Below, one piece after another: positions 11,084-21,855 of a stretch of 64,000 bases of DNA. Position 1 is the stretch's first letter; the number at the start of each line of letters is the position of its first letter. A model generated the notes under the pieces. The model ran no database searches, was not told the DNA's origin, and saw nothing but the letters and a program-made list of their open reading frames with translations. Both the position numbers and the translations under genes were made by a program. The DNA is from Diplodia intermedia (Eukaryota; Ascomycota; Dothideomycetes; Botryosphaeriales; Botryosphaeriaceae), in assembly GCA_021495925.1 (NCBI GenBank), contig JAKEKT010000033.1:124001-188000 (forward strand), in the 5' to 3' direction.

Positions 11084-13488
11084 ATGGAGAAGAAGGAGCT
11101 CTCGCCTCTCTCCAAGAAGGAGCAGTTCTACAGCACCCTCGACGCGCTGGATGACGACGAGGAGCAGCAACCGCCAGACGAGGGACGACTTGCGTCACAA
11201 AAGATGCTGGCTGGCTTTCGCTCTGCATCCGCTGCGCCGCGCTTGCCCGCCCAGCCTCGTCGCGTCTCGAGCACTTTCGCCGGAACCCCGTCACCTCGTC
11301 GGGTATCCGAAGCGCGACCAGGTCGCCCGCCGCTCGCAAGGACCCTTTCCGCTCCCGCACCAAAGTCTGTCCTCATCCACTGCCGGAAAAAGCTGCCACT
11401 CGCTCCAAGCTCACCTCCACAAGTCGCGTCGTCGCCAATCCGACCCTCGAAAGAAGTCATCATGCCAAGCTCACCCCCAAGGCCTACCCTGGAGCAGCTC
11501 AAGCAGATGCCTCGCGCTCCCGGCAAAGGGAAAAAGGTCGCCAATATAAAGCTCCAGCCTGAAAGCCGCCGTATATTCACTGATTTGGTATTCTTCTTCT
11601 TCCCAAACAACGACATCAACGGCGTCCGCCGCATGAGGATTGCCAAGGCTATCGAGTACGGCGCATCTTGGGTGAAGGAATGGTGCGACCACGTCACACA
11701 TGTCATTGTGGACAAGGATCTCACCTTGGAGGATCTCAAGACCTTTCTGAAGCTCGATGATCTACCTCAACACGTCGTTGTAGTGAAGGAGAAGTATCCG
11801 GCGGACTGCATCATATTCCGCTATCTTGTCGATCCCAAGCTGCCTCATTACCGTATAAAGGGAGATGAAGTGCCTCAGCCTAAGGCGAAGGATGGCGATG
11901 CTCACTCTCCCGGTGCTCAGCCTTTGCAATCTCCACAGCTGAAGCCCACGGCTAAAGATGTCACTGCAGCGGAGCCTGCCACTCCTTCAACGTCGGATGA
12001 GAGCAGCGGCGAGGAAGATCCGCGTCCTCCTCACATTCAAGACAACCATGAACCTAAGGAAGCCGGTGCAGCTGAAGAGAACACTATACCAGAGCTATAT
12101 GATGATGCATTGGAAGAGATTATTGCAGGTGCAAAAACCACCAACTACCTCGTAAGTCAGCTCACCTTCGTCCTTCACCAGAAGATCGTCTTTCATGAGT
12201 GCCCATTGATTGCTAACAGCCGTTGAAGCCTTTGGAACTGGAAGAAGAAGAATCCTCCGAGAAAACTGGCGACACCGATGGCTCTGAGACCGACGATTCT
12301 GATACTGAAGATGAGAGACCCAGAAAGGTGGCAAAGACAAGTCTCGATCAGCACGAGGGATCATCGGAACAGTTTCAATGCATGAAGAAGAATGACGGAA
12401 AGACGAGCGATACAAACCCCAATGCCCGCACCATAGAGGTCCTGACAGAGATGGGGAACTACTACGAGCAGATAAAGGATGAGTGGCGTTCCCGCGCCTA
12501 TCGGAAGGCAATCTCAGTCCTACGCAAGCAGACCCAAAAGATCATCACCAAGGAAGAAGCAATTAGACTTCCCTGCATCGGCCCCCGCCTCGCTGCGAAG
12601 ATCGAAGAAATCGTGTGGACCAACCGCCTCCGCCGTCTCGACAACGCCCGCCTCGAGCCGGGCGACGAAGCGCTGCAGACCTTCCTCAAAATCTACGGCG
12701 TCGGCCTCTCCAAAGCCAGCAAGTGGGTCATGGCCGGCCTACGCACGCTCGAAGACCTCACCACGCGCAACATCCCCCTCACGCCGACCCAGCAGATCGG
12801 CCTTGCCCACTACGCCGACTTCAACACCCGCATCCCCCGCGCCGAGGTCACGGCCCACGGCGCCATCGTCGCCAAGGCCCTCGCGCAAATCGACCCGCAC
12901 GCCACCGCCACCGTCGCCGGCTCCTACCGCCGCGGCACCGCCGACAGCGGCGACATCGACGTCCTCATCTCCCACCCGACCGCCGACTTGGCCCGTCTCC
13001 AGCAGCTGGTTTTCGAGGAGCTTGTCCCCGCGCTTACCGCAAACGGCTTCCTCAAGGTCGCGCTCGCGGCGCATCACGGCCCCAAGAGGGCCGGCGGCAA
13101 GGGCACCGTAGTCGTCGACTACGGCACGAAGTGGCACGGCGCGTCTGCCTTGCCGCTGTCCACCAACACCAACACCACCAATGACGGAGAATGGAATAGG
13201 AAGGACCAAGAAGTCTGGCGCCGCCTCGACCTCCTCCTCGTCCCGGCATCGCAGCTCGGCGCCGCGCTGATTTATTTCACCGGCAACGACATCTTCAACC
13301 GTAGCATCAGGCTGCTGGCTAGTCGGAAGGGCATGCGGTTGAACCAGAGGGGGCTGTACAAGGATGTGATGCGCGGGTGGGGCAGGGAGAAGATTACGGA
13401 TGGAGAGTTGGTGGAGGGTAGGGATGAGAAGAGGATATTTGAGGTGTTGGGCGTGCCGTGGAGGCCGCCGGAGCATCGGATTTGTTGA
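11084..13488 (+). CDS. POL4: Family X DNA polymerase (Pol4 / DNA polymerase lambda type)
   Basis: Exon 1 11084-12151 and exon 2 12220-13488, joined in phase 0 across a 68 bp intron (GTAAGT...CTAACAG); product 778 aa. A BRCT-like domain lies near residues 160-262 (RRIFTDLVFFFFPNNDINGV ... WVKEWCDHVTHVIVDKD). A Pro/Ser/acidic linker follows. The 8-kDa lyase-type region (ARTIEVLTEMGNYYEQIKD ... LPCIGPRLAAKIEEIV, helix-hairpin-helix) and second HhH (FLKIYGVGLSKASKWV) precede the palm. Catalytic Asp residues are the GDID pair (about D601 and D603) and RLDLLLVP (about D693); GSYRRG and YFTGNDIFNRSIR are also family hallmarks. These enzymes fill gaps in base excision repair and non-homologous end joining in the nucleus. 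The order BRCT-8kDa-palm is that of Pol4/lambda. Confidence 0.93.
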
Positions 13489-16246
13489 GTGTGGGCGATG
13501 GGGGATGGGAAGTTGGAGGATGGGGGTGTTTTCAGAGATGCAGAACTTAGAGATATGGAATGGATTGGGGGAGTTTGGTTATTGGTGGCGCGGAGGACGA
13601 TACCCGGAGGTGTTTTGCTTGCAACTTTTCTATACAAAGGCATGGCTTATTGAGATCACTTTCACTGACGTTGCTTGAGTGACGCTGTACGTACATGGGC
13701 ATGCGCTAATGCTTCGGAGATGCACGTGTGACGGACTCCGTGCGGCAGGTGACGTGCTTGGACTTTGCTTCCTTTAAATATCTCACTTCTCTCGCCGGCA
13801 TTCATCTGCTCCACAGAATCAGGGTGGTGGTCGACGACAAAAACCTCAAACAGAACCGCAACGACTCTCGGTGTCTGTCCGTTCCGCGCCCTATTGAGGA
13901 TGAATACATTGTCTCACCCTTTTCGTCGTCGGGCTCTAGTGCCGGCAAAGACTGCTTTGCTTTCCTTGAGGCACACGGGAACGAGCAGCGCTGAGCTGCG
14001 TCATTGCGCCGCCGCTATGCGGATCTTTTCAGCATTGTGTTAAGATGCTTCGCTGTAGTAGAGTCGTGTAATGGTGGAGTCTAGCATTGGCGTGGGTTGT
14101 TGTAGGTGGCGGGAAGTGTACGCGGGAAGTACATACACGACGGACAAGCGCGCGCGCGCAACAGCCAGTCTTGCAAACTTTTGTGCGGAACAGAAAGAGC
14201 GACCAGTCTTGGAGTTTTGAAAGAGGTGTTCCAAGCCCAGTGGGAGCCCTGTTACAAGGTTGCTGGTCAAACCCCATCGTGTGTGTCGAAACCTCATAAA
14301 TGGAGTGATCAGAACAGCGAAGGGGAGCCTTTTTGAAGGTCTCAAACGGGAGAGGTGCTTGGAGCACGCACGAGGTTTGGCTGACTGGAGCTTGGGCATG
14401 TGTGACGCTTCCAGTCACGGGGTCAGGTCGGGGTGCACGCGCTGGCTTGGTTCCCTGCGAGCACTGGAGGCTTTAAATTCGTGTCAGCTTGCTGGAGGAT
14501 GAGATTTTGTACATTAGTCTGCTCGGTCGCTTCAAGAGACTACGAACTCGTTTTGGTATCACTGTTTGTTGCGGGAGCGGGATGTCACGATTGTGCTTTG
14601 GCTGTTGCCTTGGTCCAGTTCCGAGTCTAGTACTTTACGCTAGACATCTACCACGGTTTCAAAACAACTTACCGGGGACGCATCGTTTGTAGAGTTGATG
14701 AAGGACTGTATTTCTGGGAAATGCTGTAGCGCACCGTATGCAAAGTATGCTATGCGGCATCGGCAAGCCGGTGAAGCTGTCATGGGTCTCTCAGTGCGCA
14801 GATAGTATACTCTTTCTTGTGATGCGTACCCACTTGATGTAAATGCTGCGGACTGTAATGTTCCACTATTTCGCATGATCATGGAAACTAATCTCTCGTC
14901 ATCGCAAGGATTCGGTTGAAAAAGTAAGCACCCCTTCAATTCCAGTCTCGGACCGATCCCGCAGTCTCTCTTGTGCATTGCCAGCGTTGATGAAAGGCTG
15001 TCTTCCAATACCTTTGCCAGTCTAAGAATCCGACTTCGCGGTGTCGACTGCCAGCTTGTTATATTACTTGCCAAAGTCGATGACGTCTTGTGCCTGCTGG
15101 CCCTTCTTTTGTCGCAATTTGCCGACCTTTCGAGCTTGATTGTCTCAGCGCAAAAGTACCAAAGCGGCAATCTCGATCGCAATCACCGGTGCAAGATCCT
15201 GGCAATCTTCCTCATCGTCCTGGAACCCCTAGTCTTCGACAATCAGTCACCTCGCATCGACTTTCACTTCATCGATACCAAACCTCCAAGACGCATGCCT
15301 TCGTTCCCGCCTCAGTCTAAGCCTTTAGTACGGTCATGAGGAAAGACCTGTCGCACTTGAAAAGGCAGTTTGCATCCTATTGTGAGCTTCGGCATTTCCA
15401 ACTTGATCTCCTCCTAGATGGGGAGCAAACGATGTGAAGGCGGTGGGGTGTCCGTGCAGCCAATCAGAATCCCCGCACACCGCAGCAACCCGGAGAGCCG
15501 AGCCGTTATGGCACTATCATGTCTCGCCCATCGCACTACTGGCATACGCCACGCCTTTTTATTTATTTATTATTTTTTAGCTCTCTCGGATGGAAGGCGT
15601 ATGAAATGGAGACGTGGAAGGATGTGTATTGCACAGCAAGCGGGCGCTTGCGTATTCGAGCGTTCAACAAAAAAAAAAACACTGATCTACAGTGGACTGC
15701 ATTAGACTTCAATGCCCCCATGGCTTGAACACTCGTAAGAGCAACCGTCCCTTCCGTTTGTATATAATATATTCATTTGTAAAATCAATCATGAGTGAGA
15801 TAAGCAAACCCTGGACTATCGAACGAGTTGAAAAGGATAGAAAATGTATATGAAGAAAGGAAAATCGTCCGCAAATCTCCCTCCGCACATTTCTCCCTCG
15901 GACATCAGCTTACCCTTAAGTCCCTGCGCATGAATGACCCTCTCCGATGGTAGTTAACTGAAAGGAGTCATAGATCCCGCCCGCGGTAATCATGTACTAA
16001 TCGACTGGCACGTAGAGCTTCCTCAGTGCTGAGACTTCGCCGTAGCCGGCCGCAAGTCCGGCATTTAGTCGGGCTGGGAGCTACACTGCACGGCACAATC
16101 GCTTTTCGCATCGTCGTCCGACTCTAAGGCGGTGGATATCAATGTCCGGCGGGACTTTGCGTGTCTCACTGTTGATTGATGTCAGTTCTCCAGGGACCTG
16201 GCTTCATTAACGCCCTATGGCACAAGAGACCACCACCAAAAGGAAG
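13489..16246. other. Long gene-poor spacer
   Basis: About 2.7 kb with no supportable gene. Overlapping opposite-strand ORFs at 14640-15182 (minus) and 14971-15339 (plus) lack any motif I know and their composition is not convincing. A 40 bp segment at 15458-15500 resembles one at 22546-22588 and is listed separately. AT-rich sequence at 15550-15860 may be a promoter or terminator region. Confidence 0.5.
15458..15500 (+). repeat. Dispersed short repeat, copy A
   Basis: The segment starting AGCCAATCAGAAT is followed by CCGCAC-N-CCGCA and ACCCGGAGA. The same order and spacing occurs at 22546-22588, with about 6 differences over about 38 bases. It contains a CCAAT motif. It may be a promoter element or the remnant of a small repeat. 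Confidence 0.5.
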
Positions 16247-17227
16247 TCAGACGGGTAGAGAGCATTTCTGGAATTGCACTTTCAAGATGAGACGAGGCTT
16301 CAGTGCGCGAAAGCTGGCCCAGTAGCAGAAGGAGCAAGCCCACATAGTGGCGCACACTATGCTCTTGGAAATCAACATGCACGAGAAAAAGAGGTCTGGG
16401 AACATACAGCCACATGCATTGCAGAGCGTCTTGGCGCCCGAAGGTCCGCGTCGCCATTCCGGCGCTTCCGTCGTGCCGCACCACGTGCAGACGTGACCGA
16501 CTGGCGACTTTTGCGAGTTGCGCTTCTCATTCGCAGCCTTGCGAGCGTCACTATCCGGGCTCCTCAGTGTGTATGGTATGCCGACATCGCCATCAACCAG
16601 CGCATGGGGGCGAGCGTGATTCTTCGGCGTGGTGTTCGTCGCTGATGGTCCCATCATGGCATTTTGAGCCGATGCGGCGAAGCTGGAAAGGAGCGCGAGA
16701 GGTTGTGCGTCAGGGACGACGGAGCTGGAAGGAGCCACAACAGCCAAATCAGTGTCTTCGTCGTCGTCGTCTTCGGCCTGACGCAGCCCGTCGAGGTGGC
16801 GCTGGAGTGAGAGCTCTTCAATCTTCAGCTCCAAGAACCTGTCCATCTGCATCGAGCTCGAAAGAAAGGCCGGACGTGCGACCAGAACGAAGCGACCCAG
16901 AGCAGCGACCGGGGGATGCAGCTGGTGGAAATGGCCCTGCAGCTCGAAGGCGGCGTAGGCAGGATTTGGGAAGGCAGTGCGGATGCGCGAGTAGAAGCGG
17001 AAGACGCGGCCGGGGCTGAGGGCGGCCTGGTCCAGCTCGTTGAGGAAGATGGAGCAGTCGTCGGGGTGCACGAGATGGCACAGCGGCAGGCCGACGAAAG
17101 AGTGCAGCTCGTGGCCGGTGAGACGCAAGATGCCGGGCGAGGCGTGCAGCACGGTGGTGCCTCGGGCCAGGACGCAGTGCAAATCGCGGACGGTCGCGAT
17201 GGGCGGGGCGTGCGACGGGTCCGGCAT
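16247..17227 (-). CDS. wc-2: WC-2-like PAS and GATA zinc-finger protein; C-terminus uncertain
   Basis: Minus strand. Predicted start ATG at 17227 (MPDPSHAPP); exon 1 ends at 16408 inside the codon after CNACG; intron 16407-16357 (GTATGT...CATAG, 51 bp); terminal exon 16356-16247; 309 aa. A PAS domain spans about residues 10-150 (TTVLHASPGILRLTGHEL, FVGLPLCHLVHPDD, FRFYSRIRTAFP, ELQGHF), followed by a helix (DRFLELKIEELSLQRHLDGL) as in white collar 2. The GATA finger core is complete: C-x2-C-x18-C-x2-C (CTWCGTTEAPEWRRGPSGAK, then TLCNACG). WC-2 partners the blue-light receptor WC-1 on light-responsive promoters. The residues after CNACG should be LRWAK-like and basic; here every tested splice gives LCATMWAC or a stop, so the 3' end is mis-modelled, frameshifted or degenerate. 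Confidence 0.7.
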   Translation of the reverse strand: MPDPSHAPPIATVRDLHCVLARGTTVLHASPGILRLTGHELHSFVGLPLCHLVHPDDCSIFLNELDQAALSPGRVFRFYSRIRTAFPNPAYAAFELQGHFHQLHPPVAALGRFVLVARPAFLSSSMQMDRFLELKIEELSLQRHLDGLRQAEDDDDEDTDLAVVAPSSSVVPDAQPLALLSSFAASAQNAMMGPSATNTTPKNHARPHALVDGDVGIPYTLRSPDSDARKAANEKRNSQKSPVGHVCTWCGTTEAPEWRRGPSGAKTLCNACGCMFPDLFFSCMLISKSIVCATMWACSFCYWASFRALKPRLILKVQFQKCSLPV

Positions 17228-17597
17228 GGGAAAGTGCGGATCTTCGATGGCGGTGCGATGGGAAAGCGCGATCGCCCATGAGAGCGAGCGATCGGAATGC
17301 TCACGAGATGGTGAGCCATGCAGAGCCACAGAGCCGCAGCAAAATTGCCCCGGGCACTAGAGGGCTGACGGACCCTCCACTAGGCCCCCCCGGGCGCCGG
17401 GGTCGCGGCAGCGGATCGCAGCTCGCAGATGAGGCTAATTGCTAGCGGCTTTAAGCCGTTTGCTCCGCTTGCCACCACCGCTTGCCCTAGGAGCCAGCGC
17501 CGTGCCGTCGATCCTCCCCTTCTGCCCTGCCGCGCACATCCTCACTGCCTTTCCCCAGCATGCTGTCGCCCGCCCGCCGTGCTGCCAACCTCCAGCC
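17228..17597. promoter_or_regulatory. Shared divergent promoter, WC-2-like gene / hybrid histidine kinase
   Basis: Only 370 bp separate the two predicted ATGs (17227 minus, 17598 plus), so both genes must take promoter elements from this interval. It is GC-rich with an ATTGCTAGC-type stretch near 17438. No TATA box was obvious. Confidence 0.6.
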
Positions 17598-20500
17598 ATG
17601 ACCACGGCCAGCCGGTCCCACCTCGCCGCTGAACGGGCCCGCGAATCCGACGTCTGCTCGTGCGCTCCCACCTTCCACCTGGCTGTGAGCTCTGAGTCTG
17701 ACGCGTGCGCAGCTACCACCCACCCGCGCTGAGCATTCCAGATCTGAGGTCCCAGCTGGCCAGTGGCTCCGACACCACCCTCCCGCCCCCGACCCATGGC
17801 CCGCGCCCATCGCAAGATGCTGTGCTCACTGCCCTGGCCCAATTGGGCGCCCTCCGCCTGAATGCCGCCCACGCTCTGGTCTCGCTGGTCGACAGCCAGT
17901 CGCAAATCGTGCTGGCCGAGGCCACCCAGAACACGCCCTTGAGCGGTGCCGCCGATGCTCTGTGGCTGGGCAGCGCCGTCATTCCACGCGCCTGCGGAGT
18001 CTGCGAACATGTGCTGGACGAGCCTGCTCTCGTCGTGGATGACCTGCTGCTTGATGCCCGCTTCCAATCCCGTTCCTTTGTGCAGGCCGCACCGCATTTC
18101 CGCTTCTACGCAGGCGTCCCGCTCAAAACTCCCGCCGGCTCCGTCATCGGCGTCTACAGCATCTTCGACACCTCTCCTCGCCATGGCCTTGCCGAGACAC
18201 AGCTGCAGTTCCTGCAAGACGTGGCAGCCGCCGTCGTCTCCTATCTCGGCGTCTCCAAGGCACACGACACCAATCGCAAGGCCGAACATATGATACGCGG
18301 ACTGGCGTCCTTCGTGACAGGTGCCGCCGACCTGCAGGCCAGTACTGAGCTCGACATGCCGCGTGCGCCCGAGAACCCGTCTATTGCGTCGCCACTGCCA
18401 CCTCGCACCCCCCAGCTCGAAGGCTACACAACCCCGTCGGACGAGTCACAAGGGACGGAGCAAGAAGAGGACTTGCAGGATTCGATTCTTCCCTCTGGTG
18501 CAAAGCGAATGTTTGCCCGTGCCGCCAACATCATGCGGGAGTCCAGCGCGCTCTCTGGTGTCATCTTCTTCGACGCCTCCATGGCAAACACCCTACCCAC
18601 AGGACACACTCCGCCTCAGACGTCAAGCGATGATAGCGACACTGAAAGAAGCACCCTCTACGCCACAAGCAATGCCGATGAATCCTCTGGATCCAACCCC
18701 TCGTCGTCATCATCCACATCTCACCAGCCCACTTGCAAAATACTCGGATTCGCCGATTCTAGTCGCTCGAGCCGCGACGGCAGCCGTATTAGGAAAGATT
18801 ATCTGATGCTGACAGAATCTTCCCTTCGAAAGTTCCTCATGCGACATCCAAACGGTAAAATCTTCAACATCGCACGGCAAACCACGGACGATATACCGAT
18901 GAAGCGGTCAAACAAAGGCAGAACTCGACGCAGTACAGCAGTAGACGCCATCATAGATGTTGCTCACAATGCCCGGAGCGCTGCGATAATTCCTCTTTGG
19001 GACTACAACCGCCAGCGCTGGTTCGCCGGCTGTTTGTGCTGGGTCACTGATCCGAGACGTGTGTTGACATACGGCTCGGACCTCCTCTATCTACGTGGTT
19101 TTTGCCAGAGCATCATGGCGGAAATGAGTCGGATCGATGCTGCTGCTGTGGACAAGGCTCGAACGACATTTATAGAGTCCATGTCGCACGAATTACGGTC
19201 ACCGCTACACGGCATTCTAGGAGGGGTGGAGTACCTACAAAGCATGCAGTTGGACACATTCCAAGCCAATGTCGTATATTCAATTTCCATGTGCGGCCGT
19301 ACCCTGCTTGACACCGTCCAGAATGTACTCGAATACTCCAAGATCAATGAGTTCACAGGGCCGTACGCCAAATCCGCATCCTCGGGAGCCTTACGCCTGC
19401 GTCGCTCATCCACCGGGCCGCTGGGAAGCAACCCCTCTATCGACCTATGCCGACTGACCGAGGAAACGGTAGAGGCCATCTTTGCCGGACAATCCTACAA
19501 TCTCTCATCTCCTCAGCCAAATGACGAGGAAGATTATTTCTCGGACGGTGCTAGCCCCGTCACCCCTCTAACAAAATCAGTTCGCAAGGCCGTCCGTGTC
19601 GTTCTCGATCTCCCAGCCCGTGACTCTTGGACGTTCGGGATCCAACCAGGAATCTGGCGCCGGATCCTCATGAACGTGTTCGGCAACGCGCTTCGATTTA
19701 CCGAAACCGGCTTCGTCCGCGTAGCTTTGTTCGCCAACGATATCAGCGATACCGAGAGCGAACTGCTCCTGACTATATCCGACTCGGGTATCGGAATGTC
19801 AGCCAAGTACGTGCAGGATGGTCTCTTCAAGCCCTTTTCTCAGGAAAACCCGTTTTCGGTTGGCACAGGTCTGGGTATGAGCATTGTCCAGCGTCTCGTG
19901 CAGAGCCTCGGCGGCGAGGTAATCGTCAAGAGTAAAGTCCGGTCCGGCACTACAGTCCAGATCCGCGTGGTGCTTTCCAAGCGTATCCCCGTAGATGACG
20001 ACTTCGAATTTTCCGTGGCAGCCCGGGCACGTTGCATGAACGTCGCCGTTATCAAGAACGGAATCCTCGAGGGAAGTGAATCACGAGAACTTTTACGCGT
20101 GAGCGAGGGCCAGTTCCACGATTGTCTGACTGACAACCTGAGGACATGGTTTGGTGTGAACGTGTCTACGTCACGCGATAACATCGATGATTACAGCAGC
20201 CAGCTTGTCATCTACCCTGGACCTAGTTTCAATTCCATATTCAAAGCGAGGAAGCGAAGGGGTGTTTCTGTGGTTATCGCTGTGGATGGCATCGAAGCCG
20301 CAACTTTGAGGACCGATCCTCGAATCAAGAGCGGCTGGATCGAAGTAATCACGCAGCCGTAAGTCATTGTCCCATTATTCTTCTCCCGTATGCAAATAAC
20401 ATCGTCACATCGAGCTCACATTACGACAGCTGCGGTCCGTCCAAGCTTGCACGGATCCTTGATCGGTACATGTCCCGCCTTGACCCGGAGTCCAACGCCC

Positions 20501-21855
20501 CACTTCGGCCGGACATTACAATATCACCCGCACCCGGCACGGTCGAGTCCAGCCTACCATTTCGCCGGCAATCTACAAGTCCTCAGAAGAGCCCCAATCC
20601 AGGAACAAGCAGCGCCTCGGAGCCGGCATCCAAGGAGGACGACGACCACCCCGTCCACGAGACACCAGCACCTCTCCCGCATCAGCCCGCCCAAACTCAA
20701 AACCTATCAGCAAGCATCTCAAGCAACTCCTCCTCCAGCGTCGCCACCCCACCTTCCAACTCGTCCACAGCCTCGCAACTCTACCACCGTCAAATGCACG
20801 AAGAGATGGAAAAACAACGATCCCTCCTCAGCCCTCCGCCCGCCGTCCTACCGTCCATCGCGATAACCGCTTCCCCCGGCAACAACAGCAAAAAGGATAT
20901 CCTCATCGTCGACGACAACCCGCTCAACCTGCGCCTCCTCTCCGCCTTTCTCACCAAAGCCGGTTTTGAACGCCACACGTCCGCGCCGAATGGGCTGGAG
21001 GCCCTGAATCTGTTCAAGCAAGATCCGAAACGCTGGGCGGCGGTACTGATGGATATTAGTATGCCCGTCATGGACGGCGTGACGGCGACGAGGGAGATTC
21101 GGGCGTGGGAGCAGCGCATTAACCCCACAGCTGTCGGTGGTGAGAGCGGCGGTAGCCGAGCGGATCAGCTGAGGACGCTGAAACGGTCGACGAGCAGCGA
21201 GGACTCGAAGGAGACAGTTAGGAGGTGGAACAATGGCGCGGCGGAGGCGGGGGCTGGGGATGAGCTGCTGGATGAGGCGTCGTCGCCGCCGGTGCCGGAC
21301 GAGGAGGGCGAGGGCGAGGGCAAGGGAGACGTAGCTAGCGCCGATGTGCCGTCTCCGGCGGCGTCTCCAGCGACGTCTCCTCTTCCCGTCTCTTCGCCTG
21401 AGGATGAAGATGAAGCGCAAAGAGACAACGGCGACGGCGACGGCCCTGACGCGGAGCAGCAGCTCGAGGAGCCCGCCGCCCAACCCGCCGCGCCAACCGA
21501 ATCCCCGCCACTGCCGCCAGGCATGTCCTACGTCGCCCTCGACGACGGCGACGACCCGCCCTCGGACGCCGACGACAACGACCACGACCACCCCTCGTCC
21601 TGCTCCTCCTCCCCGCCCGCCCCACCCCTACCGGAGACGCCGGCAGGAGTAGCAGTAGCCGAATCGCCGACGCCGACGGCGCCAGGGCCATTCGCCGAGC
21701 TCGCCGCCGACAGAGTGCAGATCATCGTCATCACCGGCCTGGGCAGCGCGACGGCGCGGTTCGAGGCGATCAATGCGGGCGCGGACGTGTTTATGACGAA
21801 GCCGATCAAGTTTGGCATGTTGATGAAGACGTTGAGGGGGAGGGTTGCTGCTTGA
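17598..21855 (+). CDS. GAF-domain hybrid histidine kinase with receiver domain
   Basis: Three exons: 17598-17659, 17713-20358 and 20430-21855, with introns of 53 bp (GTGCGC...GCAG) and 71 bp (GTAAGT...GACAG); 1377 aa. The first splice gives ARESDVCSYHPPALSIPDLR; the long downstream frame has no ATG at its own beginning, which is why the small first exon is needed. Domains in order: GAF (about 60-185; ACGVCEHVLDEPALVVDD, FYAGVPLKTPAGSVIGVYSI); His-kinase A with phosphoacceptor in SHELRSPLHG (about H513); HATPase with N box (NVFGNALRFTETG), SDSGIGMS and GTGLGMSIV; and a receiver starting DILIVDDNPLNLRLL with phosphoacceptor D1111 (LMDISMPVMDG), ITGLGSA and a conserved Lys (MTKP, about 1360). 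A Ser/Pro/acidic insertion of about 200 residues splits the receiver between helix 3 and strand 4. It should feed an HPt phosphorelay; the stimulus is unknown. Confidence 0.9.

Noticed and set aside
14640..15182. 180-codon minus-strand frame in the 13.5-16.2 kb spacer
   Set aside because: No motif, overlapped by an equally open plus-strand frame, and no consistent splice signals to extend it.
20848..21591. 247-codon minus-strand frame opposite the receiver insertion
   Set aside because: Arg/Val-rich shadow of the Ser/Pro/Asp/Glu-rich plus-strand coding sequence.
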